The notes under the pieces: generated by a model | What the model was told of the DNA's origin: nothing | Seen by the model: only the letters and a program-made list of their open reading frames with translations | Databases searched by the model: none | IMG/VR virus record: IMGVR_UViG_3300048017_000077 | Location: 1-29,164 of that record | From: a virus | Length of the DNA: 29,164 nt | Direction: 5' to 3' (one strand) | In this document: positions 1 to 8,715 of the stretch, piece by piece | Layout: each line of letters opens with the position of its first letter | How positions within the stretch are numbered: position 1 is the stretch's first letter | Position numbers and translations under genes: made by a program

Positions 1-186
1 GATAAGAAGGCTGAGGCTACTCAGAAGCAAGCCACTATTGCTCTGAGGGCAAAGAAGCAACTTAAGGCTATGGGTGTGAACCCCAAGGAAGTTGCAAAGA
101 GTGTTGAGGCTGTTGCTGAACCTGCTGTTGAGGCTGAACCAGCACCTGCTCCGTCTAAAGGTCTGATGTCAAGAGGTGCAATGTAA
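1..186 (+). CDS. C-terminal end of a late protein (partial)
   Basis: Reading from base 1, an open frame runs to TAA at 184-186 and encodes the last 61 residues of a protein whose start lies outside the window. The visible part begins with a Lys/Ala/Gln-rich helix and ends in an Ala-Pro-Glu-rich low-complexity tail (EAVAEPAVEAEPAPAPSKG). The stop shares its last A with the ATG of the next gene (TAATG), so the genes are translationally coupled. By position ahead of two likely internal virion proteins it could be the counterpart of T7 gp14. That is inference from order only; the fragment has no diagnostic motif. Confidence 0.75.
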   Translation, partial: DKKAEATQKQATIALRAKKQLKAMGVNPKEVAKSVEAVAEPAVEAEPAPAPSKGLMSRGAM

Positions 187-1190
187 TGGGTTTCTGGCAA
201 GGACTGAACGAGGGTTATACCTACGTAATGGAAGAGAAGGCTCGTAAGAAAGAGCTTATGGATGCTAAGCAAGAACGTATGGACGAGCGTACTGCTGCTA
301 AACAAGAACGTATGGATGAACGTAGCTATAACGAGAATCAACGTAAGTTAGAATACAACCGCAATATGACGATGGCAACTGTACCTCTTTTGATAGAAAA
401 GCGGAAGCAAGAAGAGGCTCTTGCGGCTGTAAGTGCGCAACAAGGTAGATACTTCCAAGAACGCCTTTCAGATTTACCTCCAGAGACTGGTCAAGCTGTT
501 ACTAATATTATCATGCAAGACCCTAGCTATGGTGAAGCACTAATTGGTACTGTCCAGAAGACCGAAGAGGAGCTTCGGAGAAAGCTGACGGGGGCAGAGA
601 TATTAAAGATGACTGACATCATAAAGCAAACAAAACCTGAAGATATGTCTCTTGAGGATTGGACAAAGCAAGCTGCAAGTTTGAGTAAGACCTCTGGCTC
701 TACTTTTGATTTTGATGCAACGTTGGAGAACCTCCTCACTGGGGAGTTGGACCTTGCAGACCTCACGGAAATGCAAGTAAAGTTGCAGACCCCCTCAGGC
801 ACTAGTTTAGGTCTTATCCCCGACTTTGACTCTTCTGTTGTTATGGGGGCTGATCCTCAGGTTACGACTCAACTACGTGGTGTTGCACTAGATACCATGA
901 AGAACCTCTATCAGCAAGACCTGACGAAACTAGACCAAGAGTTTGCTCGTGCAAGAGAATCTGGTGAGACTCTTACTCCAGACACTCTGGCCAAGTATGC
1001 TGAATTACAAACCATTAGCGCAGAACCTGACCAAGACTTGAAAGAAGCTAGACTATTTAACTTCTATGCACCTGCTGTAATTCCCCGTCTGGCAGGACAG
1101 GAACCCCGCTTCAAAACAATCTTCCCTGAGTACTTCCAAACTGCACCTCAGTCGTATACCTATGATATCAATGGAAATCTCACACAATGA
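186..1190 (+). CDS. putative internal virion protein, coiled-coil N-terminus
   Basis: A 334-residue protein. Residues about 15-60 are very rich in Glu, Lys, Arg and Met and should form a coiled coil. They contain an exact tandem repeat, AKQERMDER at 27-35 and again at 38-46 (33-nt DNA period). The rest is a mixed hydrophilic domain with no motif I recognise. Start and stop overlap the neighbours (TAATG at 184-188, ATGA at 1187-1190), so it is co-translated with a partial gene upstream and a 1227-aa protein downstream. A middle-sized protein directly before a giant one at the end of the late block recalls the T7 gp15/gp16 internal core pair. Function is inferred from context. Confidence 0.7.
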   Translation: MGFWQGLNEGYTYVMEEKARKKELMDAKQERMDERTAAKQERMDERSYNENQRKLEYNRNMTMATVPLLIEKRKQEEALAAVSAQQGRYFQERLSDLPPETGQAVTNIIMQDPSYGEALIGTVQKTEEELRRKLTGAEILKMTDIIKQTKPEDMSLEDWTKQAASLSKTSGSTFDFDATLENLLTGELDLADLTEMQVKLQTPSGTSLGLIPDFDSSVVMGADPQVTTQLRGVALDTMKNLYQQDLTKLDQEFARARESGETLTPDTLAKYAELQTISAEPDQDLKEARLFNFYAPAVIPRLAGQEPRFKTIFPEYFQTAPQSYTYDINGNLTQ

Positions 1191-4100
1191 TTACAGTAAA
1201 GTTGCCTGACGGAAGTAATGCACAGTTCCCTGATGGTACTCCCCCAGAGATTATCCAACAATCTCTCCGTAGGGACTTTCCACCTCAGGGGGAATCTCTT
1301 GAGGATAATGTGGCACAGGCTCCTGTAGCTGTCTCCCCCAAAGGAACTTTTTCAGGAACCTTTACTCGTCCTACAGAAGAGGATCAAGCACTCCTAGATC
1401 AGACCCTACCTAACACCCAACCACAAGATGGGCTTACCCCCACCACCGTTTTGGGTGACGCAGATGCCATGCAGAATATCCGTAAGTATATGATACGTTT
1501 ACAAGGTAAAAGTGCAGATGCTTCTGACGAAGATATGGTTGAAGATTTTCTCTCGCACAGCCGCAAGTTTGCAGCAGGGCAATCTGTTGTGACACTTGGT
1601 GAGTTGTTCTCCTTACAAAAAGCTGATGAAGAAACCTTAGCCATTGCCGCAAATGCCTATGATACTTTTGATAGGTTCGAGGGAGTATTTAGCGAGGACT
1701 ACACTTGGGGGGAAACCTTTGAGGGCTTGGGTAGTTATGCTCGTGCTGTCATCGTTGACCCTACAAACTTACTAGGCCTTGGTGTTGGTCGTCTGATTGC
1801 TGGTAGTGGCGCAAAGGCTGGCACTGTTGCACTCAAGGTTTTGGCACGAGAGGTTGCTGAGAAGCAGATGAAACAAACCCTAGTGAAGAAGCTAGGTGCT
1901 AAGGGTGCTAAAACTGTCCTAGAGAAGCAAGCTGCGGGGGAAGCACTTAAGCTACCTGCACAGAAAGCTGCTGTTGGAGCTGCTGCTCAAGCCTACAAGT
2001 TGGCAGAGAGAGAAGTCCTAAGTAGGGCTGCAACTACTGCAACCGTAAGTTCTGCCCTTAAGAAGCAAGCCTTAAAAGAAACTGCTATTGCCACTGGGGT
2101 AGACTCTGTGGTAGCTGTAGGTATTGATGCTGCTTACCAAGAAGGTATGATGCTGACTGGACGGCAGGATGAGTATAATGAGATTAGCTCTGGGCTTGCT
2201 GCCCTCGGTGGTCTTGTTGGGGGTAGCCTTGCGTATGCCACAGCACGTAGTCCTAGGTTACTGGCTAAACAGTCTGAGGGCATTGTTTCTGCTCTGCAGA
2301 AGTATAATCCTATTGAAGCCCCAACCAAAGCTGCTGCAACAAAGCTTTCTCAAAATGAGGGCTTTATGAAGTCTATGGAGAAGAACTTCACGGAGTTCTC
2401 AAAGAGGGTGGCTGCTGGGCGTAGTTTGACGGAGGAAGGCGACCTTATTCGTGGTACAAACGAACAAGAATTCTTTCGTATGCTCATGGTTGGTAATGAG
2501 GGCTTAGGTGTTAAGGGCATGGCTCACGCTATGCAGGATTTGGGTATTCAACTCCCTTCAAGACCTCGTTATGAAGGGGATAATGTAACCTCCTTTATCG
2601 CGGATACCTTACAAAGACTCCCAAAGAAACAGCTAAACGATTTCGAGAAGTTGTTTCGTGAGAATATAGGTACACACCTACCTAACTATAAAGATGCTTC
2701 TATGAAAGACATTGCTAACCTGATGTCTTATCAAACAAGTGTCTCTGGGCAGCAACTACAAATCTTCTCTCAAGTAAAGAAAATCCTTGGTGTTGCTACT
2801 GGCGAAAAAGGGGAGTTTCTAGATACTACAGTGGATCAAGCTGTGAGTGCTTTGAACCCTGCGATGGGTCTTAATAGCCCTAGTTTTGCTGGGTTCCAAA
2901 AAGCCGCTAAAGACATACAGGATAAGCCTCGACCTATCTCCTACTTTCAGAACTTGCTAATCCAAACTATCGTGTCGCATCCGGGAACCACTGCGCTTAA
3001 CATCAAGGGTTCTGTGTTCCGTGGTGCTGTTGATACGGTTTCTGATTTTGTAGAGGGTGCGCTATACACTGGCTATGGGATGAGGGGGTTTGTCACAGGT
3101 AACATGGACGACCTTAAGAAGGGTGTAGGTATTATGAAGGCTGCTGCAAGACGCCCTTTGCAATTGGTCCCATCTCGCGCTACCTTAGCAGAGGCTGAAG
3201 ATTATATTGCACTAAGACCTGAGGTTGAGGATGTTCTATTCCGCTTCCGTAGCGGTGGGGTAGAAAATGGTGACTTGAAGAAAGCCTTCAATATGGATAA
3301 GGCTGGCAAAACTACTCAGATGATTGCTTCTGGGGTGGAGGGTTACAAGAACTTTGCCCAAAAGATTTATCTAACAGAGGCTCAAGACCGTTTGTTCAAG
3401 AACCTAAATATGATGTATTATCTCGACAAGAATGTAGAGATAGAGTTTGGTATGAGCTACAAACAGTTCATCAAACAGCCTGATGCTGCTGAGCTAATGC
3501 AATCCGATAGATACCTTGCAAGAGAGTTTAAGGCCGTCGAAGAGACTCTAGCTTCTGTCTTTTCTAAGTCCTATAGTTCAAAGGATACCTTGTCGGAAGA
3601 CCCTATTAAGTATATCGCTACCCTTATTGAGGATGTTAGGAAGTTCCCTGTTATCGGTGCTGCTATACCTTTTGGACAGTTCTTCAATAACACCGTAGAC
3701 ATGATGGCAGATTACTCAGGTGCGAAGCTCTTGTATCGTGCATTTGGTGCTGGTGAAGGCCGTACTAAAGAAGGTATTATGGAGTCTATGGCCAAAGGTG
3801 CTACTGGGTGGGCCGCTGTCTGGGCCATGTCTGGGGAGGAGATGAACTACATTGACGAAGGCCTAGGTGCTTTTGAGTCTAGAGACTCTGATGGCCAAGT
3901 TATCTCCAAGCAGTATGATTTCCCTGAGTCCTTCTTTAAGGGGATTGCCCGTGTGGTGGCCTATAACCGCATGGGAGAGGAAGTGCCTCCCGAATTAATA
4001 AATAACTTGACCCAAACCTTTGGTCCAGAGAACTTAACTCGCAGTGCTGGTCAAGGTGTCGAGCGTTTCAAGGAGTACTTTGGGAATACCTTTGATGGGG

Positions 4101-4870
4101 GTGTGCTTGAGGGGGCTAAGAGTATTGCAGAGGCTGCAGGCTCTCTGGGTGTATCTGCTTGGACAAGTGGCTTCCTGCGTCCTCTTGATCCTCTAAACCA
4201 AATGGCCGGGTTCTTTAAGGAAGAAGGGGCTACAGTCCTTGATCGTCGTCAAGGTTTCCGTGCAGTTAACGAGTCCCTAAGATACGTCGATCAGTTTCCC
4301 TTCGTCAGTGAAGGTCTTATTGCATTGGGTTCAGAAGAACGTAGTACACCCTCTCGTGCTGCACCTGTGGGTGAGGTGGGTAAAATCTTTGGTTATCGCA
4401 CGATACCAGAACAATCCTATACACAACGCATGATGAATGGTATTGAGCGTCAAGACTGGCAATCTGGTTTTGCTGGTAGTAGCAGCACTGGCAACCCTGA
4501 GCTAGACAACCGACTTAACTCTTTTGTATTTACTCATATCGAGCCTCGTGCTGCTAAGCTCTTACTAAGTAAAAACTGGAAGGGGATGAGCTTACCTGCA
4601 AAACAAAAAGCAGTGGAAGCTGCTTGGAAGAGTGCCAAGGAGTCTGCACGTAGAAACCTTTTGAACTCCCCTGACGTAAATGATCTCAAGTTAGTTATGG
4701 CAGATAAAGCAATCTCTGCTGCTGGCTCACAGAAAAACCTCTCAAGAGCTATGGGGGAGCTAGGGTTGACAGGTGAGATCACTGACTATGATGCCTACCA
4801 AATACAGGCTGTCATACAAGAGCTTAGTAAGCTCAAAAGGGCTGACCTACTTGCACCATACAAAGAATAA
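1187..4870 (+). CDS. large internal virion / DNA-ejection protein (putative)
   Basis: A 1227-residue protein, the largest in the window and the last gene of the rightward late block. The N-terminus (ITVKLPDGSNAQFPDGTP, then a helix ending RRDFPPQ) is a short module I recognise from large phage and host-interacting proteins. The remainder is mostly helical and Ala/Gly/Lys-rich, with amphipathic or hydrophobic stretches near residues 180-210, 335-355 and 820-850 that could enter a membrane during DNA ejection, as T7 gp16 does. I see no convincing lysozyme or transglycosylase motif. A Rho-independent terminator starts 6 nt after the stop. A tail-tape or fibre role is less likely given the sequence character and partner genes. 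Confidence 0.65.
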   Translation: MITVKLPDGSNAQFPDGTPPEIIQQSLRRDFPPQGESLEDNVAQAPVAVSPKGTFSGTFTRPTEEDQALLDQTLPNTQPQDGLTPTTVLGDADAMQNIRKYMIRLQGKSADASDEDMVEDFLSHSRKFAAGQSVVTLGELFSLQKADEETLAIAANAYDTFDRFEGVFSEDYTWGETFEGLGSYARAVIVDPTNLLGLGVGRLIAGSGAKAGTVALKVLAREVAEKQMKQTLVKKLGAKGAKTVLEKQAAGEALKLPAQKAAVGAAAQAYKLAEREVLSRAATTATVSSALKKQALKETAIATGVDSVVAVGIDAAYQEGMMLTGRQDEYNEISSGLAALGGLVGGSLAYATARSPRLLAKQSEGIVSALQKYNPIEAPTKAAATKLSQNEGFMKSMEKNFTEFSKRVAAGRSLTEEGDLIRGTNEQEFFRMLMVGNEGLGVKGMAHAMQDLGIQLPSRPRYEGDNVTSFIADTLQRLPKKQLNDFEKLFRENIGTHLPNYKDASMKDIANLMSYQTSVSGQQLQIFSQVKKILGVATGEKGEFLDTTVDQAVSALNPAMGLNSPSFAGFQKAAKDIQDKPRPISYFQNLLIQTIVSHPGTTALNIKGSVFRGAVDTVSDFVEGALYTGYGMRGFVTGNMDDLKKGVGIMKAAARRPLQLVPSRATLAEAEDYIALRPEVEDVLFRFRSGGVENGDLKKAFNMDKAGKTTQMIASGVEGYKNFAQKIYLTEAQDRLFKNLNMMYYLDKNVEIEFGMSYKQFIKQPDAAELMQSDRYLAREFKAVEETLASVFSKSYSSKDTLSEDPIKYIATLIEDVRKFPVIGAAIPFGQFFNNTVDMMADYSGAKLLYRAFGAGEGRTKEGIMESMAKGATGWAAVWAMSGEEMNYIDEGLGAFESRDSDGQVISKQYDFPESFFKGIARVVAYNRMGEEVPPELINNLTQTFGPENLTRSAGQGVERFKEYFGNTFDGGVLEGAKSIAEAAGSLGVSAWTSGFLRPLDPLNQMAGFFKEEGATVLDRRQGFRAVNESLRYVDQFPFVSEGLIALGSEERSTPSRAAPVGEVGKIFGYRTIPEQSYTQRMMNGIERQDWQSGFAGSSSTGNPELDNRLNSFVFTHIEPRAAKLLLSKNWKGMSLPAKQKAVEAAWKSAKESARRNLLNSPDVNDLKLVMADKAISAAGSQKNLSRAMGELGLTGEITDYDAYQIQAVIQELSKLKRADLLAPYKE

Positions 4871-4875
4871 AAAGA

Positions 4876-4893
4876 GGGAGCCGAAAGGCTCCC
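4876..4893. terminator. bidirectional Rho-independent terminator
   Basis: A perfect 7-bp stem GGGAGCC/GGCTCCC (4876-4882 and 4887-4893) closes a GAAA tetraloop. On the + strand it is followed by TTTAAGTTT. On the - strand it is followed by TCTTTTTATT, an even better U-tract. It lies in the 52-nt gap between convergent genes (stops at 4870 and 4923), so it can end both the late rightward and the long leftward transcripts. Confidence 0.9.
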
Positions 4894-4922
4894 TTTAAGT
4901 TTATCACGGGTTGTTCTTGTTG

Positions 4923-5177
4923 TTAGTCTTCAAGCATGAAGTCGGCCCAGTCCTCTGCCTCACGCTTGATCTCTTCCCTACGCACCAGACCCGTAGACCT
5001 AGACAGCAGGGCGTTCATTGCCATCCCCATAAGATAGATACGGGATGTCATAGGCTTGGGTGGTCCACTGTACTTCTTCTTAGCGGTGAACTGCTTGGCT
5101 TCTTCTTCAAGCATTGCATTTACTTTAACCACCTCAGGAGACTTCTCAGTAGGCTTTATCAGGGTTGTCTTCTGCAT
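4923..5177 (-). CDS. small hypothetical protein, 84 aa
   Basis: Last gene of the leftward train. ATG at 5175-5177 is preceded by a strong ribosome binding site (AGGAGGTAGAGT), and the gene overlaps the DUF3310 gene upstream by 32 nt. The product has a Lys/Pro-rich centre (KKKYSGPPKPMTSR) and a Glu/Asp-rich C-terminal helix (AEDWADFMLED). No family recognised. It ends 30 nt before the shared terminator. Confidence 0.75.
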   Translation of the reverse strand: MQKTTLIKPTEKSPEVVKVNAMLEEEAKQFTAKKKYSGPPKPMTSRIYLMGMAMNALLSRSTGLVRREEIKREAEDWADFMLED

Positions 5178-5553
5178 ACTCTACCTCCTGAACCAGTTTG
5201 CTTAGATACCACTGCGCTTTCTTCAAGTCCTCTAGTCCATTCTTGTAGCGCCAACGATGCAGATACTTCGCAACAGTACCACGAAGATGTCCTATGTATT
5301 CCTCATACGAGAGGAAATCTGCAATATAGTCAATGCACTCAATGTCACCTTGACCGTAGTGCTTTGGGTAGTTCACACTGTCGTATTTACTCTTCTCCTG
5401 TATCACCCCTTCTACAGGCTCCTCTGTCCAATATGCGGGCATAGGGTCATACTCCGAAGCCCTACTGATATTAGCCATAGCGTGTTGAAGTCCGTCTGTA
5501 TCCCACTTAGCCATTACATCATCCTTTGGTTCTTCGTGATCCCAACTGGCCAT
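5146..5553 (-). CDS. DUF3310 (SaV-like) protein, possible nucleotide kinase
   Basis: A 135-residue protein with the DUF3310 signature in its C-terminal two thirds: VNYPKHYGQGDIECIDYI, then a helix leading to AKYLHRWRYKNGLEDLKKA and a final WYLSKLV helix. The family is widespread in phages. T7 gp1.7, a nucleotide kinase, is grouped with it, so a role in nucleotide supply fits the neighbouring reductase, ThyX and MazG genes. I start at ATG 5551-5553, which overlaps the phoH stop as TGATG and has GAGGAG just upstream. A GTG one codon earlier is possible. The first 55 residues are acidic and not part of the domain. Confidence 0.85.
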   Translation of the reverse strand: MASWDHEEPKDDVMAKWDTDGLQHAMANISRASEYDPMPAYWTEEPVEGVIQEKSKYDSVNYPKHYGQGDIECIDYIADFLSYEEYIGHLRGTVAKYLHRWRYKNGLEDLKKAQWYLSKLVQEVEYAEDNPDKAY

Positions 5554-6257
5554 CACAACTTCTCCTCTTCAAAAGCAATGATCCACTGCTTACAGATGTC
5601 ACTCCGAACAATATCATCAACACCAAACTCAATGGTTGGGATGTTCATGTTATACTTCTTGGCAAGATGTAGAATCTTGCTGAGTCCACTCTGTTCCTTA
5701 ATGTCACTCTGCTTGACATCACCATTGATAACAATAGTACACTCTTTACCCACACGAGTCAAGAGCATTTTCATCTCGTGGACAGTTAGGTTCTGTGCTT
5801 CATCCACGATAATGAAAGCTCTGTTGAAACTACGTCCACGCATAACAGACAGAGGAACCATCTGGATATTCCCAGACTTCATCCCCGTCTCGACCACGCT
5901 CTTACCCAGTTGCTGCTCCAATACGTCAAGCACTGGCATGATCCACGGGGTGTATTTCTCTTCGAGAGTTCCCGGAAGGTAACCCAAGTCTTTACCCACA
6001 GCTATATTAGGTCGAGTGATAATGATGCGGTCAATGCGGCGATTAGCATACAGGTTCGCTGCGTGGGATGCAGCAATGAAAGTCTTACCCGTGCCACTAA
6101 AGCCTGTGACAATGATCTGACTGTGTGTGTTAAGCGCAGCGATATATTGTTGTTGTGCATCATTCATAGCCACAAGATTGACAGTGCGGACCTTAGCCTC
6201 TTCCCCTGCGTTCTTGTAGCGGGTCACTCGTTTGCCCTTAGGCTTGCCTTCATCCAT
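5553..6257 (-). CDS. phoH: PhoH-like P-loop ATPase
   Basis: A 234-residue PhoH-family ATPase. Walker A is GFSGTGKT at residues 52-59 and Walker B is AFIIVDEAQN at 147-156, with the PhoH-typical TRPNIAVGKDLGYLPG between them. PhoH-like genes are common in marine phages; the biochemical role is unsettled, with RNA metabolism and phosphate starvation both proposed. The start ATG overlaps the end of the 56-aa gene upstream by 8 nt (ATGGATGA), and the stop overlaps the DUF3310 start. The about 30 N-terminal basic residues before the ATPase core are variable in the family. Confidence 0.93.
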   Translation of the reverse strand: MDEGKPKGKRVTRYKNAGEEAKVRTVNLVAMNDAQQQYIAALNTHSQIIVTGFSGTGKTFIAASHAANLYANRRIDRIIITRPNIAVGKDLGYLPGTLEEKYTPWIMPVLDVLEQQLGKSVVETGMKSGNIQMVPLSVMRGRSFNRAFIIVDEAQNLTVHEMKMLLTRVGKECTIVINGDVKQSDIKEQSGLSKILHLAKKYNMNIPTIEFGVDDIVRSDICKQWIIAFEEEKL

Positions 6258-6420
6258 TAGATGGTTCCTTGGTTTGTTCCTTGGTTTGTTCCCATGTCTC
6301 GCCGTTAGAGTAGAAAGAGATAACCTTACTGTCTGCGCTCAGGAATGCAAGGAACTTTTCATTGTAGTCACCTGCTACATAGGTAATGAGTTTCCCATGC
6401 TCTGTCGTAGTCTTATCCAT
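6250..6420 (-). CDS. small hypothetical protein, 56 aa
   Basis: A 56-residue frame between glutaredoxin and phoH, overlapping each by 8 nt. It starts MDKTTTEHGK, is moderately hydrophobic in the centre (NEKFLAFLSADSKVISFYSN) and ends with a duplicated EQTK (12-nt tandem repeat) followed by KEPSNG. The last six residues match the last six of glutaredoxin, because a 20-bp sequence is repeated at both gene junctions. Function unknown. The tight overlaps support a real gene despite its size. Confidence 0.7.
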   Translation of the reverse strand: MDKTTTEHGKLITYVAGDYNEKFLAFLSADSKVISFYSNGETWEQTKEQTKEPSNG

Positions 6421-6434
6421 TAGATGGTTCCTTG
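6252..6434. repeat. 20-bp direct repeat at two consecutive gene junctions
   Basis: The identical sequence ATCCATTAGATGGTTCCTTG occurs at 6252-6271 and 6415-6434. On the - strand each copy encodes the last codons of one gene (KEPSNG) and the first codons of the next (ATG GAT). The two copies therefore flank and partly encode the 56-aa gene, as expected if that gene was inserted or duplicated by recombination through the junction. Confidence 0.9.
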
Positions 6435-6643
6435 AAGTATGCTTCTAGCTCTGTATAGCCACCGATAACCTCTGTCTGGTGTATGATCAGGGGGACTTTA
6501 CGATAGCCACTCTTCATCATAATAGCTGCTACCCAGATGTTCTCGTGAAGGTCTACGTAGTGGTATTCCTTCTTCTTGTCCTTAAGCAACTGCTTAGCTT
6601 TGTCGCACCAAACGCAGTCAGGTCTTCCAATAATTGTGTACAC
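6413..6643 (-). CDS. glutaredoxin-like protein
   Basis: A 76-residue thioredoxin-fold protein with the redox motif CVWC at residues 10-13 right after the first strand (MYTIIGRPD). It also has the glutaredoxin-typical cis-Pro region KVPLIIHQTEVIGGYTEL. It probably re-reduces the ribonucleotide reductase encoded just upstream. The start is GTG at 6641-6643 with AAGGGGGTAAC in front. The C-terminus KEPSNG lies in a 20-bp repeat shared with the next gene. NrdH-type rather than classical Grx is possible; I did not separate them. Confidence 0.9.
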   Translation of the reverse strand: MYTIIGRPDCVWCDKAKQLLKDKKKEYHYVDLHENIWVAAIMMKSGYRKVPLIIHQTEVIGGYTELEAYFKEPSNG

Positions 6644-6801
6644 GTTACCCCCTTGTGTTCTGTTGTAGAGGAGGACGAGGGGCGCTGTAACCCTAGGCCA
6701 GTGCCGAAGCTGTGACCTATCCTATTCCCTTGTAGGTGATCAATCCTACTCACTGTGTAACATCCACAGGTTCCGCATTTCTGCGTGGTAAACGCTTGTT
6801 C
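6644..6801 (-). ncRNA. spacer between reductase and glutaredoxin with three hairpins
   Basis: This 158-nt gap is unusually long for the gene train. Three hairpins stand side by side: CGCA/TGCG around a 4-nt loop (6774-6785), CTGTG/CACAG around 7 nt (6753-6769) and GTAGG/CCTAC around 8 nt (6732-6749). None is followed by a U-tract, so it is not an obvious terminator. The arrangement recalls a degenerate tRNA or a processing or regulatory leader for glutaredoxin. The class is unknown. Confidence 0.35.
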
Positions 6802-8715
6802 TTAAGTCAAGTCAACGATCTCACAGGCATCACCAGAGCAAGCCATCGTCTGTGAACCTGAGGTATTGTCTTCTTGTTCATAGTCTGCCAACTTAGCCCA
6901 GTCAATAGCCTTAGGCATAACAGCTAGAAGTTTCTCGTAGTCACTCTTACCAATCTCTTGGTATGGAGCTTGCTGGTAGGTATGCTCGTTGTATGGTAAG
7001 AAGGACACACCTGACATTTCATCAAAGTGCTTGTAGACAAAAGCACCAACCTCAAACCATTCGTCACTACGCACGTTAATAGTAACAGATGGTTTATGCT
7101 CACACCAATGCCGTTGATAGGCCAACCACATCTCTAGCTGGTCGATAGCACTTAGGTCAGACGTAACCACTGCACCCTCTGGAGCCTTGATAGGGAAGCT
7201 GAACACGGTGGTCTGTGTAGGCTTCATCACATCAGGTTCAGATGGGATACCTTGGTCTTTCATGAACTGTGTCAGAGGGTCTTTGTTATCACCTCGGACA
7301 GTGCGAATATAATACTCAGAGTGACGAGCATGGATACCACTAGCACTATCAACCAACTGACTGACTGTGCCTGAGGGCTTATTGCATGTGATTGCCGCAG
7401 CCACAGGGATACCAAGACGCTCAGCCCACTCAGCGTTAGTGGTAATAGCGACACTCTTTAGATGCTCCAATGTTTGAGAAAGGCCAGCATTCTTTGTGGT
7501 CATTAGTGGGTTGTCCATGATCCCAGTCAACGACACACCGAGCAGACGTTCTTCTTCCGTGTTGGTCTGCCAAATCTTACGCAAGTAGGGAAACTTGGTG
7601 TAGGTAGACTGGATCGTACCCAAGATGGTAGCTAGACGAACCTTCTCTTCCAGCGTCTTGAGTGTGTCAGTGGCACGAACAACTACTTCCGTTAGATTAC
7701 AAAACTGATAAGGACGCAAGATTATTTCGCTGCATGGGTTAGTGCCAAACTCATAGTCAGTCTTGCGGCGACCATTCTTTGCTGCTTGCTTCTTGGAAGC
7801 CTGACGGTTGAAGATACCACGTTCACCTGAGCCTGATTCCACAAGTGCAGTCCACTCACGCATGAAGCTGACAGCATCTGGCTTCTCAGTGTAGCTCACA
7901 GAGTTGTTAGCCAGACCACGTTGCGGATTGTTCTCCCACCAGTTACCAGACTTAGCGTAACGCATACGATCATCTGATAGGTTAGACAGAGATATCATAG
8001 CACTACGACGAACACCACCAACCACAACCACTTCACCGATCTTACACATGATGTCATGGCACTCAAGGGAGGACAGCTTGCGACCCTTGGCTTCCTTGAA
8101 CTTCCCAGTAACAAACTGGAACAAGTCAATCAGTGGGGCTGGACCAGATGCACGACCTCCAAAGGTCTTCAGCTTAGCGCCAGCAGGGCGCACCAGAGAG
8201 ACATCCCACTTAGGGATTTCACCAGAATACAGTAGGGCGATGACTTGACGCAGTGCCTTAGCCCAACCCTCCTTGCTGTCCTTGACCACAACAGTGGTGT
8301 CAGACTGGAACATGACCTCTGGAACCTCTGGCAGCTTGCTGATGAACTGACGCTCAACAGAGAAGCCTACACCAGTGCCACAGAGCAGGATGAACATAGC
8401 TTCGTCAAAAGACTTAAGGTCGTCTACAGGCATGTAGGAGCAGTTGTAGCCAGCAGTATTGTCACGCTCTAGTGCAGGGCCAGCAGTCATTACAGCCCGC
8501 ATGGATGGCATAATGTCCAAACCAAGGATAGCTTGTTCGATAGCCTCATGGGTGGCCCAGTCTTCACCACGATTCAGTGGCTTAGCTACTACATTCTCCA
8601 TGTAGCGGGTGACAGTCTCACCCCAGTTCTCACGACGACCCTCATCCTGCAACCAACGTGCATAACGAGAAGTCGCAATGAAGGACTGGTAGTCTGTAGG
8701 CAAGTAGTTGCTCAT
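6802..8715 (-). CDS. nrdJ: class II (B12-dependent) ribonucleotide reductase
   Basis: A 637-residue monomeric adenosylcobalamin-dependent reductase of the Lactobacillus leichmannii RTPR type, making deoxynucleotides without oxygen dependence. The catalytic set is complete: C92 (NCSYMP), N326-P-C328-S-E330, and C339 (QFCNL). The C328-C339 spacing of 11 equals C408-C419 of RTPR. The C-terminal shuttle pair C626/C631 (CSGDAC) has the same CxxxxC spacing as RTPR C731/C736. It is about 100 residues shorter than RTPR. The ATG overlaps the upstream stop (TAATG). Glutaredoxin follows as likely reductant. The enzyme implies a host that makes or imports B12. No cobalamin riboswitch is visible. Confidence 0.95.
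   Translation of the reverse strand: MSNYLPTDYQSFIATSRYARWLQDEGRRENWGETVTRYMENVVAKPLNRGEDWATHEAIEQAILGLDIMPSMRAVMTAGPALERDNTAGYNCSYMPVDDLKSFDEAMFILLCGTGVGFSVERQFISKLPEVPEVMFQSDTTVVVKDSKEGWAKALRQVIALLYSGEIPKWDVSLVRPAGAKLKTFGGRASGPAPLIDLFQFVTGKFKEAKGRKLSSLECHDIMCKIGEVVVVGGVRRSAMISLSNLSDDRMRYAKSGNWWENNPQRGLANNSVSYTEKPDAVSFMREWTALVESGSGERGIFNRQASKKQAAKNGRRKTDYEFGTNPCSEIILRPYQFCNLTEVVVRATDTLKTLEEKVRLATILGTIQSTYTKFPYLRKIWQTNTEEERLLGVSLTGIMDNPLMTTKNAGLSQTLEHLKSVAITTNAEWAERLGIPVAAAITCNKPSGTVSQLVDSASGIHARHSEYYIRTVRGDNKDPLTQFMKDQGIPSEPDVMKPTQTTVFSFPIKAPEGAVVTSDLSAIDQLEMWLAYQRHWCEHKPSVTINVRSDEWFEVGAFVYKHFDEMSGVSFLPYNEHTYQQAPYQEIGKSDYEKLLAVMPKAIDWAKLADYEQEDNTSGSQTMACSGDACEIVDLT

Noticed and set aside
4911-5982. 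Long + strand frames opposite the 84-aa, DUF3310 and PhoH genes
   Set aside because: They are antisense to recognised or well-started genes, are rich in Cys, Leu and Ser as shadow frames are, and have no ribosome binding sites.
6553-6753. 66-codon - strand frame across the reductase-glutaredoxin gap
   Set aside because: It overlaps most of glutaredoxin out of frame and has a Ser/Thr/Arg-rich low-complexity product without site or motif.
6644-6801. Cobalamin riboswitch for the B12-dependent reductase
   Set aside because: The gap lies downstream of the reductase, and no B12-box-like sequence is visible; the gene upstream joins the reductase by TAATG, leaving no room for a leader.
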